A stretch of DNA of 64,000 nucleotides. It comes from Homarus americanus. Lineage: Eukaryota > Arthropoda > Malacostraca > Decapoda > Nephropidae. Both the position numbers and the translations under genes were made by a program. Shown here one piece after another: positions 1-10,179 of this stretch. The notes under the pieces are model-generated. The model was not told where the DNA came from. It did not search any database and saw only the letters and a program-made list of their open reading frames with translations. Location: contig NW_024748849.1 of NCBI RefSeq assembly GCF_018991925.1, positions 364,501 through 428,500 of the forward strand. The letters run 5' to 3'. Within the stretch, counting starts at the first letter, position 1; each line of letters begins with the position of its first letter.

Positions 1-1320
1 TCGCCTTCTGCTGCTACTAAAAAGGTATTATGCCAATGCCCACCTCACCCCTCCCCACCACCACCATCGCCTGAGTCCCAGCTGCTAACGTAGGAGAGAT
101 ACCAATAGTTCTGCCCACCACTTCTGTCCAATCTCAGAGGTTGGCATGAACATCAGTGGGCACTGGGCGGGTATGGTGGGCAGGGGTCAGGATAACATAA
201 TACACCACCACCATTTCTATAATACCCAAGGAAGGAATAGGTAGTGGTAGAAATGTGATGCCCCACTTCATGCCCACCAACACGACCTTGCCCCCCCATC
301 CCTACGATTGCGCTACCCAAAATCTTCTTGCCCTAATCTTTCTTTGGGGATAAGTCAACCATTCTCTGCGCGCGATATTTTATTCAGCCAACACTTGAAC
401 TCGTGACCCCGTCCTAGGGGTAAATTACGGTGGAGCTTAGGAATGAACCAGTCATGCGACAAAATATGTGGGGATGTTAGTTTAGTTTAGTTCGTCCTGT
501 CCTGTTAGAGCAAAAAGAAAATGGAGTTTGGATATTTGTATTATTGACGATGATTACTGGAGCCACCTTGAGATATGATTATTATTAGTAGTAGTACTAT
601 TAACCAGTTGAATGAGATAATTCAACCTTCTGAGAACAATATCATCGCACTCAAGAGATCACGTCATGGCACTGGCATGGTACACACAGTAAAAAAATAC
701 CGCACGGATTATGTGCGAAACAATATGACACCACTCCTTGACTGAGGGAGTATCTGTTACTCTACCATACAGTAGGTAGGTGGAAATCTTTGCCATACAG
801 ACACGCATACCAACCCTCCCGGCACATCAGGTGATGTATGGATCATTACGGAAATCACTATACACCCCTGTGCCATACTTTTTTTACTGTGTGTACCACC
901 AAGACCTTTCCCAGGCAACCATACTGTATACTCCCGCTTGATAGAAACAGCTAAATAAGACACACTCGATTTGAACTACCAACACACTCCAGAGCGATTG
1001 TGGCAGGGAGATGGAGGGAGGGAGGGAGGGAGGGGGGTATTGATAAGAACAACATTACCGCTACCGTGGGAGGAACACCCAGCCTGCTGTTGACAACACA
1101 CCTTGCTACTACCTCCACTATACACTACCACTGCTACTACAGTACATATCTCTACTATTACCACATGCTGCTTCAACCACCACCACCACCACTGTCGCCG
1201 CCGCCGCCACCACTTACATGCTAATAATATTTGCTCGCACACTATCTGATAGTTGTATCAAGAGGCCAGTCTACCTGCTCTGCTTCCCATCCCCTCTCTT
1301 GCCCTCCCTCCCCTGTCGCG
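1..1320. other. No gene seen; simple-sequence-rich DNA
   Basis: I see no exon with plausible splice sites here. The stretch holds CA/CCA-rich tracts near 45-70, a GGGA-rich run at 1010-1035 and CCA/CCG-rich runs at 1175-1215. The ORFs that cross these tracts are low-complexity (poly-Pro, poly-Trp) and are not credible proteins. Confidence 0.6.
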
Positions 1321-1640
1321 GTTGTCATAGTAACAACACACGTCAGGTATAACAGGTGTTGTAGTTGTCATGGTAACAATACACGTCAGGTATAACAGGT
1401 GTCGTAGTTGTCATGGTAACAATACACGTCAGGTATAACAGGTGTCGTAGTTGTCATGGTAACAATACACGTCAGGTATAACAGGTGTCGTAGTTGTCAT
1501 GGTAACAATACACGTCAGGTATAACAGGTGTCGTAGTTGTCATGGTAACAATACACATCAGGTATAACAGGTGTCGTAGTTGTCATGGTAACAATACACA
1601 TCAGGTATAACAGGTGTCGTAGTTGTCATGGTAACTAACT
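1321..1640. repeat. 43-bp minisatellite, about 7.4 copies, with an X-box in each unit
   Basis: A 43-bp unit repeats head to tail. Each unit begins with the near-palindrome GTTGTCATGGTAAC (first copy GTTGTCATAGTAAC), at 1321, 1364, 1407, 1450, 1493, 1536, 1579 and 1622. All eight fit the RFX-family X-box consensus GTHNYYATRRNAAC. Copies differ by only a few substitutions (acacgtcagg versus acacatcagg), so the array is young or homogenised. Confidence 0.9.
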
Positions 1641-1657
1641 ACACATGTCAGGTACTG

Positions 1658-1665
1658 TATAAATA
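1658..1665 (+). promoter_or_regulatory. Candidate TATA box (TATAAATA)
   Basis: TATAAATA lies 22 bp after the last X-box motif and 51 bp before an ATG at 1709. That spacing would suit a start site near 1690 with a short leader. The element is AT-rich and could be chance; only its position between the X-box array and a start codon gives it weight. Confidence 0.35.
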
Positions 1666-1708
1666 AATACTGCAGCTGGTGAGGTTCTCAAGCTATGCTG
1701 CAGACATC

Positions 1709-1816
1709 ATGGGGACACACACACACACTGCTCTTGTATTAGGAGCTGACCGACACATATACACAGAGATAATACCCAGAGGAGTAACACAAACTCCTGC
1801 GGTATATTATTATTAA
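1709..1816 (+). CDS. 35-codon ORF, possible first exon, weak HSP70-like similarity
   Basis: ATG at 1709 opens a 35-codon ORF ending in TAA at 1814-1816. The residues EIIPRGVTQTPAV loosely recall the HSP70-family N-terminus (an E-I/V-I stretch followed by T-P-S/A). A possible GT donor follows the TPA codons near 1802, so it could be a truncated first exon. The start of the ORF includes a CA microsatellite (THTHT) and lacks a recognisable HSP70 phosphate-1 loop. No second exon was found. It may equally be noncoding. Confidence 0.2.
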   Translation: MGTHTHTALVLGADRHIYTEIIPRGVTQTPAVYYY

Positions 1817-2273
1817 AGTTGGTTAATATAAATCACTGTATTTAATCTGGCCAGTTTATTATTCTGGCGTAGGGTTTGTATAACTGCCTATAACCAACCA
1901 TTTCTCACCGGTTGTTATAATCCTCTAGTTCTCCCGTGTTGTTCATCAGAAAACAAAAAGAACGATGTTTTGGTTTATATATTTTAAACCATAGAAAACT
2001 ATATCACGAGCACAGACTATACAATTGTGCTCATGCGGGTGGCTGGTAACTGCCCTTTGGTATATCTTGTTGTACTGTATACAGAGTTGTAAAAGTACCG
2101 AACTTTGTTACTTAAAGAACACACCCCCCCTTCCTTAGCCATCTCACTTCTGGTGACCCAACTGAGCAATCAAACTTGTTCAATATGTCAAAAACACAAC
2201 AGTAGAATTATTAGTAGTTACCTTGCGCTGGTGGGTAGTAGAAGCCCAGGCGCCATACAGGGTCACCTCCTGA
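1817..2273. other. AT-rich flank of the LTR element, nothing recognised
   Basis: No conserved coding segment is seen between the small ORF and the LTR retrotransposon. An 88-codon frame from 2105 runs into the LTR and so is not a gene. Confidence 0.5.
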
Positions 2274-2278
2274 CACCG

Positions 2279-2414
2279 TGTAAGAGTGTACCATCGTACG
2301 ATATGTTTTCCCATGTTGAGTGGGGGGGCTTGTCCTTGGCAGCGCCGGGTGTCCAGCTGACGCTGTTATAATAAAGTCTATAGAGAACTTGGTCTATGAC
2401 TCCAACCTCTCACA
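2279..2414 (+). repeat. 5' LTR (136 bp)
   Basis: Starts TGTAAGAG and ends CTCTCACA. It contains an AATAAA at 2370-2375. It lacks a 7-bp segment (gccagtg) present in the 3' LTR and otherwise differs by one base. At 136 bp it is short for a Ty3-type element. Confidence 0.95.
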
Positions 2415-2432
2415 TGGCGCACAGTGAGTAGG
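2415..2432 (+). other. Primer-binding site of the LTR element
   Basis: The bases directly after the 5' LTR begin TGGCGC, as expected for pairing with a tRNA 3' CCA end. The tRNA species cannot be named by eye. Confidence 0.6.
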
Positions 2433-2480
2433 ATATGTCGGGGCCCGACACGCCATTACAGCCCTGACAAGAACGCTGAC

Positions 2481-3349
2481 ATGGCCCCTACACGTCCACG
2501 ATTCTCGACGCCCTCAAGGGGACGCCAGGGCTTCTCTACACCGGCCGGGAACACCACGCGTGCCCAGCAGCAGGCCATGAGTGCATTGATGGCTCAGATG
2601 GCGTCTCTAGGTGCTGGCGGTGGTCATGCTTCTATGCCGGTCATGAAGCCCTCAGCAGCTGTCGCTCCAGAGAAGTGTGAGGCAGAAATGCCAGCAGCTG
2701 CGTTTAGGACATGGAGGCGGTCCATGGAGTCATGGGTGCTGCTGAACGGGTGGCCACAGCTGGTGGCCACACTCCACATTCGCCTGAACTGCGTCCCCGC
2801 ACTCCAAAGAGTGATTGACTCGAGATACCCCAGCGGTCAGTGGGAGCAGCTCTCGCCCAAAGAAGCCCTGGACGCCATCAGTGGAATGGTTCTTCAATCT
2901 TCAAACCAAGCTGTGAAATGGAACGAGTTTTTCAACAGCAAACAAGGTGAAGAGGAGCCCATGAAAAGGTATTTTCAACGATGCTTCTCAGAAGCAGTGG
3001 AGTGTGAATTTAAATGTCCCACCTGTGATAACGACCTCTCTGAGTACATGCTATTACGTAAAGTTATGGTGGGCCTGAGTAACCCAGTGTTGAAAGGGAA
3101 ATTTTCCAGGGGTACTCTAGTTATAATAGTGTTGAAGTGCTTAGAAACAAATGCATGTTATTTGAGGCAGCAGTGAGAGATGCTGGTGTATTGTGTCGTA
3201 CGTCTGGCCAGGCAGTGGTGGGAACAGTTGCGGAGGCAGTGGCGGGTGGTGATGACGTCACCGGTGAGCCTGAGGTAGCTGCCGCCCGACCTCCACACCC
3301 CAGTCGCGGGCACTGCGGTAACTGCGGCGTGTCACATTCCCCTGGTTAA
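2481..3349 (+). pseudogene. gag: gag of the Ty3-type element, frame-disrupted
   Basis: The capsid-like frame opens at the first ATG, 2481 (an upstream GTG at 2424 is in frame but unlikely to be used), and runs to a TGA at 3174-3176. It has a Ser/Pro/Gln-rich start, then a capsid-like helical region (SQWEQLSPKEALDA through EYMLLRKVMVGL). The gag sequence seems to continue in the -1 frame from about 3110. There it encodes a first Cys-rich knuckle (CGNC at about 3313) and is cut by TAA at 3347-3349. The second knuckle, CRNCGKVGHFKRCC (CX2CX4HX4C), lies after that stop in the same frame. I see no convincing slippery heptamer at the crossover, so a 1-nt indel is likelier than programmed frameshifting. 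Confidence 0.8.
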
Positions 3350-6322
3350 AGTAACTGCCCTGCAAGTGGGGCTACATGTCGCAATTGCGGTAAGGTTGGT
3401 CACTTCAAAAGGTGTTGTAGGAGTAAGTCAGCCCTAAGTGCTCCTGTGGATGTGTCAGGCGCTGTTACAGTGGCAACAGCCCAGCTATCCCGCCACCCCA
3501 GGTTACAAGTGTTCGTGTCCCAGGCCGGGGGCAATTCCCCCGCCACCCCTGTGCTGGCTGTAGCCGACACGGGTGCTATGGTGTGTGTGGCAGGCGCATC
3601 CCTGCTCCGGGACATCGGTTTGTGTCCGGGGCAACTTCGGGCCCGTAATGGCTTAAGGGACGTGGCGAACAAACAGCTCAAGTGTCTGGGGTCCGCCCCC
3701 TGCCGCCTCGGTGTGGACGAGGGGTCCACCGTCCAGGAGGTCTACTTCGTGCAGACAGCCAAGGCCCTCTATCTGTCATTGGAGGCCTGCAAGTGCCTCA
3801 ACTTGGTGCCTGTCGACTTCCCGCTCCATAGACGTGCTGTGGCTGCCGTGGGCGATGGAGGGGAGCGGCACACTGCCGACGATCTACCTCCGAACCCTTT
3901 ACCTGAGAGCAGCCGTTTCCCGCCGAGGCCAGTTGAGATACCCTTGCCTCCTTTGGAGGAGAATGTGGCCAGGCTGGAGGCATGGCTACTCACGCACTTT
4001 TCGTCTACCGCATTCAACACCAGCAGGTCCCCACTGCCAGTCATGACTGGTCCCCCTCACCGTATCCACCTGACGCCCGGCACGACCCCCTATGCCTGTC
4101 ACACACCCGCTCCCGTTCCGAAACACTGGGAAGCGGAGGTGAAGGCCCAGTTGGAGGAGGACGTCAGGAGAGGCGTCATCCAGCCAGTGCCTGCTGGTGA
4201 GGCTACAGAGTGGTGCGCCAGGATGGTCGTGGTGGCCAAGAAAAACGGTCAGCCCAGGCGCACTGTGGACTTCCAACGCCTCAATGCAAGCTGTCTGAGG
4301 GAGACGCACCACACACCTGCACCATTCGACATGGTGTCTGGGGTGCCAGTGCACTCGTTCAAAACTGTCGTCGACGCCTTTTGGGGATTTCATCAAGTGG
4401 AGTTGGAGGAGGAGAGTAGACGCCTGACCACATTCATCACGCCGTGGGGCCGTTTTCGATACTGCAGGACGCCCATGGGACATTGCTCAGCGTCAGATGC
4501 TTACACCAAGAGGTTTGACGACGCTATTCAGGATGTGCCCCGCAAGTACAAGTGCGTGGATGACACTCTCCTCTATGACTCCAGTGTGAAGGGGGCGTTC
4601 TGGCACACTTACGATTTTCTGGAGACCTGCGCTCGCACAGGTATCACGCTGAAACCAGAAAAGTTCTTGTTCTGCAGGAGAGAAGCTGAGTTTGTGGGTT
4701 TCCTCCTGGGGTGGGACCTGTACCAGCCCACTGCCCAACGTCTGTCAGCCATCAAGGACTTCCCCATGCCGGATCAGCCATCAATCACTGACATCAGGTC
4801 CTGGCATGGCTTGGTTAACCAGTTGGCTCCCTTCCTTGCCACTGCACCTGTGATGGAGCCCTTCCGTGAGCTCCTCAAGAAGCCAGTGGGCAAGCAGGTG
4901 TATTGGGACGACCAGCTGCGGCTCAAGTTTCGCCAGGCCCAGGACACCATCTGTCAGTTGGCCAGAGACGGCTTGGTGTACTACGACAAATCCAGGCCTA
5001 CGGCAGCTGTCACTGATTGGAGCAGGGAGGGCATCGGCTTCGTCGTCCTGCAACAATACTGTGCCTGTGCTTCTCCAGAGACGCCCTTCTGCTGCAGAGG
5101 AGGGTGGCGGTTGGCTCTGTGTGGTAGCCGACATCTGAGCACGGCTGAGGCCGGTTATGCTGCAGTAGAAGGGGAGGCCCTGGCTGTGGTGTGGTGCCTG
5201 CGCAAGGCCAGGCTGTTCCTCCTTGGCTGCCCGAACCTCATTCTGGTGACGGACCACCGCCCCTTAGTTGGCTTGCTAGGGGACAGAGCCTTCACGGATG
5301 TGGCGAATCCGCGCCTGTTCAGGCTCAAGGAGAAGACCCTGCAGTACCGATTCACGGTCAAATACTTGCCAGGGAAGCGGAACTGTGCAGCTGACGCCCT
5401 ATCCCGCTTCCCCTCCCTCAGGGCGGCGCCTGATGCGGAGGACATGGACCAAGAGGAGGACCTGTGCGCTGCAGTGTGTGCAGTCACAATCGCAGCACTG
5501 GATCAGGATGGGTGCATCACTATGGACGAAGACACAGTATGCAAAGCGGCGGCGGACGACCCAGTGTACCAGATTCTAGTGTCGAGGGTGCTGGCGGGCG
5601 ACTGGCACCCCCACAAGTCACAGGAGGTGGCCTGTCTGCGCCCGTACTTCTCGGTGAGGGACAGGTTGGCTGTGGTCAGGGGTTTGGTCACCTACACCTT
5701 TGACCAGGGCTGCGTGCGCTTTGTCATCCCCGACTCCCTCCGCCACCGGGTCGCCGTTAACCTGCATGTGGGGCACCAGGGCCTCGACTCAATGCTCAGG
5801 CGGGCCCGGCAGTCTGTCTATTGGCCTGGCATGGAGGGTGACCTGCAGTATCATCGGTCCCGGTGTGCTGCTTGCGAGACCCACGCCCCTTCCCAGCCTC
5901 CGGAGTCGTTGGTTCTGACCCCAGCGCCAGACTATCCCTTTCAACAAGTGGTGGCTGATTTGTTCCACCTGCAGGGCCGCACGTACCTAGCATATGCTGA
6001 CCGACTGACAGGTTGGCTGGAGATCGCCCACTTCCCCAACGAGGCCACCTCTGGAAAAATCATCGCCAGTCTGCGGGCCTACTTCACGAGGTGGGGGGTA
6101 CCTGAGCAGATCTCCACAGATGGAGGTACCAACCTTGCCAGCCTTGAGATGACAGATTTCCTCACGTCATGGGGGGTCGAGGTGCGCCTCTCGTCGGCCC
6201 ACTTCCCCCAGTCCAATGGCAGGGCAGAGGCTGCGGTCAAGGCTCCAAGCCCCTCACTTCCCCCAGTCCAATGGCAGGGCAGAGGCTGGGGTCAAGGCTG
6301 CCAAGAGGCTCCTCAGGGATAA
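3350..6322 (+). pseudogene. pol: pol of the Ty3-type element (PR-RT-RH-IN), truncated in integrase
   Basis: Open frame continuous with the second zinc knuckle. Residue numbers below count from 3446. Protease: DTG at 41-43. Reverse transcriptase: catalytic VDD at 371-373, preceded by Cys instead of the usual Tyr or Phe. RNase H: first Asp at about 524 in a TDWS context. Integrase: HX3H zinc-binding motif near 774 with a downstream CX2C, and catalytic D838, D892 and E928. The spacing between the last two is the canonical 35 residues. The frame ends at 6320-6322 because a roughly 46-bp segment is repeated at 55-bp spacing (6200 and 6255), shifting the reading frame. The rest of the integrase continues in the other frame (next entry). 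Confidence 0.93.
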
Positions 6323-6920
6323 TACTGGGCCCGGGGGTAGCCTGGACTGCGATAGGACATCCCAGGCCCTCCTCCAGTACCTGAACACGCCTCTGCGGGG
6401 GGTGAACAAGTCGCCCGCCCAACTTGCCACCGGCCGCCAGCTCCGTGACGGCGTTCCCGTGGCCAGACAGCACTATAAGGTGGACCAGCACTGGCGGCGG
6501 GCACTTCGTATGAGGGAGGTGCGCTTGGCCGAAACACAGGATGGGGTCCTGTCGCGGAGGGAGGTATCCCGCCAGCTGGCTCCCCTAGTCGTGGGCACGC
6601 AGGTGCGTGTGCAGGACGCAGCTACCAAGCTCTGGGACAGGACAGGCATAGTGGTGGAAGCCCGCCCTCACAGGCAGTATGCCGTCAGGTTGGGTGGCAG
6701 TGGCAGGGTGTCCATCCGAAACAGACGCCACTTGCGAAACGGCTCCACACCTGTGCCTACTACTCCGGTGGTGCACCAAGCTGTGCCTCCTGGGCCCCCT
6801 TCTGCTGTGCCCTCCATACCCGCGCCCTCCTCCGCACCCACGGCCCCTCCCCAGTCGAGCGCGGCCAGGCCCAGGAGAGGCCGTAGGCCTCCGGGCTGGT
6901 TGACGGACTACGTGGTGTAG
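6255..6920 (+). pseudogene. Integrase C-terminal part, displaced into +1 frame by a duplication
   Basis: From the second copy of the duplicated segment, the integrase reading continues in frame with 6216 to a TAG ending at 6920. It re-encodes the region around the catalytic Glu, then a basic C-terminal domain and a Pro/Ala-rich tail ending in basic residues. It has no start codon of its own in a sensible place and is the displaced 3' part of pol. No env-like ORF follows. Confidence 0.88.
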
Positions 6921-7070
6921 TGTATGTGATGTAAAATCAGTTTAGAGGTTTTTTTTTGTTTTTGTTTTTTTTCCTTTGTTTGACTCGTTTTTCCTGCATT
7001 ATTGTTGTTTTTATGAATGCATTGTTTTCCTTTTGTTAGTTCAAAGGTGCATTGTCATTTCCTTTTAACT

Positions 7071-7081
7071 TGGGGGGGAGA
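7071..7081 (+). other. Polypurine tract of the LTR element
   Basis: A G-rich purine run (tgggggggaga) abuts the 3' LTR start at 7082, where plus-strand DNA priming occurs in LTR retroelements. T-rich noncoding sequence lies between the end of pol and this tract. Confidence 0.75.
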
Positions 7082-7224
7082 TGTAAGAGTGTACCATCGT
7101 ACGATATGTTTTCCCATGTTGAGTGGGGGGGCTTGTCCTTGGCAGCGCCTGGTGGCCAGTGTCCAGCTGACGCTGTTATAATAAAGTCTATAGAGAACTT
7201 GGTCTATGACTCCAACCTCTCACA
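7082..7224 (+). repeat. 3' LTR (143 bp)
   Basis: Matches the 5' LTR except for one substitution and a 7-bp insertion. It has AATAAA at 7180-7185 and is followed by the target duplication caccg at 7225-7229. Confidence 0.95.
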
Positions 7225-7229
7225 CACCG

Positions 7230-7625
7230 TCTTGATAATTTTATGACACCTCATGGCACTTGACAACACCTTGCTATACTCCATGACAGTTTATATCTTG
7301 CAATAGTTCAAGACATTTTGCAACACTTTACGACATTGATAACTCTTTACGACACTTGCAAGACTTTAAAGCATTAGTGGTACCTTATTGACACTTTACG
7401 GCATCAATGACACCTTATGACACTTAAAAAGACTTCACAGCACTTTACGACCCTTTTCGACACCGTATGACACCGTAAACTATTCGAGACTTTATGCCAC
7501 ATTATAACACTATGAAACTGTATGGCTTTTTAATGTGCTTTAGAACACTGATACTTAAGGCCACTGACAATTCATGACACTTTAGGAGAAATTAGGTCAC
7601 TGACACTTTGGGACACTTTAGTACA
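7230..7625. repeat. Degenerate short-unit array (ACACTTTACGACA-like)
   Basis: Variants of 'gacactttacgacac' and 'acaccttatgacac' recur every 10-20 bp for nearly 400 bp with no fixed period. This looks like an eroded simple satellite. No ORF. Confidence 0.65.
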
Positions 7626-7632
7626 CTTTGTA

Positions 7633-8010
7633 TTATTTTACTTTCACACAACCATGGAATCTTATGAATTTTATCATTGCAATCAATAGTTTAGACAATC
7701 CTAAGACACTTTTGTAGTGGTTTGTAGTGTGTCTATGGACCCCCTCCCTTAAAGCCATATTTCTCTCAGCTAAAGACTGAATTGCCACCAATCTAGTAAG
7801 GACTTGGTGCCATCTGTTCCTCTCAACCTTATCAAGTGCCATCTCTTGTTATATTGTTTTCCCCTTTGCAAGGTTAACCTCCAAGTCCTTCCATGTTGCC
7901 ATATGTGTAGTGTGTTCCAAGTTATTTTCAAATGACTTGAGCAAGTGGCTGGCATTTTTCTAATATCTAAATCATCTTTATTCAATTTAAAATCCTTCTG
8001 AAAAACCATT
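7633..8010 (-). pseudogene. hAT-like (DUF4371/ZMYM-type) transposase fragment
   Basis: Two overlapping minus-strand frames carry pieces of one protein. One includes LKITWNTLHIWQHGRTWRL. The other includes RWHQVLTRLVAIQSLAERNMALREG, close to the RLVAIVQSLAERNLALRG signature of transposon-derived ZMYM/DUF4371 proteins. The frame change and missing ends mark it as a dead fragment. The assignment rests on remembered family motifs. Confidence 0.65.
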
Positions 8011-9930
8011 TTACAACAGAAGCAGTAAAGACTGTAACTTTTCTTTTAATACATTAGCCAGCTTCTTTTGATTTATTCTATATTGACTCAGACTGTTAAA
8101 ATACTCATGATGACATCTTCCACCTTTTTGTTTTGATAAGTGAAATTTTGCTTAATCTGATATGGTCCTCTTCGAACAAGCTGTTTTTACCTTATCAGAC
8201 AGGAGAGATGGCCAGTCCGCAGGGTCTACAGGTGCAGCCTTTCTGTACTCATCTGATGTATCACCAGCGTGGAAGGGACAGGGGAGCTTGACATTGTGTC
8301 ATTGGGCTGTATAGAAGTAGAAGGGACATGGGAGCTCAAGATTTCCAGGGAGAGGAGGTGCAAAACATTTCAGAAGTGCATCTGAAACAACAAACAGTAG
8401 GGCTGTGTGACCATTATGCATTACATGATAACAGAGCAGTTGACATGTGACGGTTAACCCAGCAATAATAGCCTATGCCATGACATATAGTCTGTAACGT
8501 TAAAATAAGAAATGACAGTTTAGCCCAGTAATAATAGCTCACTGCCTATACCAAAAGTCCACAATTCATCATATTAAAATAAAATCTTTAATAATTGAAA
8601 AAAATTCAATATATTATTATTTTGTAATTTGAATTAAGAATAAAAGGAAAACTATATGGGAAGGTATTCAGGGTGGCCATTTCTGAAGAGAGAGCTATCA
8701 GCAAATCAGCTTACAACAGGGTCATTATAAATTGTTGCATGGAATTTGATATGGAGAAACAGTACAGCACATTCCTAACATTATTTATTACCTTTGAGTG
8801 ATACATGATGGTTTGATTTGGCTATTTGTGCACTTAGACAACTGATTAATGAATCAACCATGGAATATGCAGATGCACATAAACTACAATATTATTTACT
8901 AAGTGCTGATAAATACACTACAGTACTACACTATTATTTACTAATTGCTGAAGACAGATGTGGTATGTTTGACAGATGGAGAGTACTGTCAACATGGCGA
9001 GGGATGGCTTGAATGATAAGCTGTTCTCGCTTTGTAAACAAAAGACCAGGAATTTAATACAATGCAACAACTCATCTAGGGTCGAGTACGAGTTTTATCT
9101 CGGGAAAGTCGATTATTTTATGATGTTATATCAACCCGGCACCAAATGATCCTAAATAATATGGGAATTATGGTGAAATTACATAAAGACATGTTACCTC
9201 CCACTCCCAGTTTTTCTTTGTTCATAAGCCACAGGAGAACATTGACATGATTTTTTACGCAAATTCAATAGTTACCACTACAGTACGTACATATACCCGG
9301 TAATACTTTACAGTATGAAACAGTCATATCGGTGGAAACAGTTGTTGACAACCAGTATGTTTGATGTCTCTCATGACGCAGATATGCAATGTGTTTGTGA
9401 GCCACACACCCTTCCCCTACCATCCCCCCCCAGCCAGATGCACAGAGCGAGTTTGTGAGAGACTCAGCCAGGCTGCACACACCTACCCTACATCCCTACT
9501 GTCCTCTCCCCAGTGTTTGAATCTGCTATCCCAGTTTGTCCGCTCGTACTGAATCGCATTTATTTACTATCATCACTACACTCGGGAACACATCCCTATT
9601 TATCCCATGTGTCATTCCCTCCGTTATACGAGTTTTCGCTATACGAGCTGACTCCAAAGAACATATCTACTCGTATCATCAAGATGTTATGATAAGCTTG
9701 ATCATTATGGGGTGAAAGGTAAGACCATACTGTTATGTGAAGCTCTATTAAGAAAAACAAAAAGATTAACAAGATTTTAATATATATATATTTAAATAAA
9801 TAAAAGACATAAGTGTTCACTACAAACACTACAGAGACTGACCTACAGAGTTCCATTCTAATATACTTCAACTTTTCTCAGCAAACATCTCAACAAGATT
9901 AACACACTTAATTTTCAAGACAATTTTTAA
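8011..9930. other. No gene recognised
   Basis: AT-rich unique-looking DNA. The small ORFs (for example 8818-9012 and 9265-9480) lack splice context, codon bias or recognisable motifs. Near 9620-9655 a 'ttatacgagtttt' motif is repeated and resembles ends of TA-flanked inverted-repeat elements seen elsewhere in the window. Confidence 0.5.
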
Positions 9931-9954
9931 CTCACAAGCAAAACAGGTCAATCA

Positions 9955-10132
9955 ACACAGGTATAAGATACAGATGATAATACAGGTGTAAGATACAGAC
10001 CATAACAAGGATGATAATACAGGTGTAATATACACTCCATAACAAGGATGAAAATACAGGTGTAATATACACTCCATAACAAGGATGAAAATACAGGTGT
10101 AATATACACTCCATAACAATGATGATTATACA
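9955..10132. repeat. 37-bp minisatellite, about 4-5 copies
   Basis: A unit of the form 'ataacaaggatgaaaataca' plus 'ggtgtaatatacactcc' repeats, the last copies nearly perfect. ORFs of 67-81 codons across it on the minus strand are by-products of the repeat. Confidence 0.85.
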
Positions 10133-10179
10133 TTTGATAGAAAGGTTCCAACTCAATGAAGGTCTCTCCTGTTGCACCT

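Larger units (their letters stand above)
2274..7229 (+). mobile_element. Ty3/gypsy-type LTR retrotransposon, full length but defective
   Basis: The element has two near-identical short LTRs (2279-2414 and 7082-7224, TG...CA ends) and is flanked by the 5-bp direct repeat caccg (2274-2278 and 7225-7229). A TGG-starting primer-binding site follows the 5' LTR, and a purine tract precedes the 3' LTR. Between them lie gag (capsid, zinc knuckles) and pol in the order protease, reverse transcriptase, RNase H, integrase, the order of Ty3/Metaviridae. No envelope-like ORF follows pol. The LTRs differ by one substitution and a 7-bp indel, so insertion is recent. The coding region is nevertheless interrupted at least three times: a frame change near 3105-3140, a TAA at 3347 and a tandem duplication near 6200-6309. 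It is therefore unlikely to be autonomous. Confidence 0.95.

Noticed and set aside
976..1242. Overlapping ORFs on both strands of 74-88 codons
   Set aside because: They translate CCA/CCG and GGGA simple repeats into poly-Pro or poly-Trp, without splice or motif support.
3080..3125. Programmed -1 frameshift between gag and pol
   Set aside because: The candidate aaatttt run is not in the required codon register, and the frame change falls inside gag, before the zinc knuckles, so an indel is more likely.
3400..6900. Many minus-strand and alternative-frame ORFs inside gag-pol
   Set aside because: They are shadows of the GC-rich pol frame; only the frames with protease, reverse transcriptase, RNase H and integrase motifs are real.
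6946..7080. Envelope-like third ORF after pol
   Set aside because: Only T-rich noncoding sequence and the polypurine tract lie between pol and the 3' LTR.
9932..10177. 67-81-codon minus ORFs with repeating HLYFHPCYGVYITPV
   Set aside because: They are translations of the 37-bp minisatellite, whose 37-bp period makes the motif appear in successive frames.
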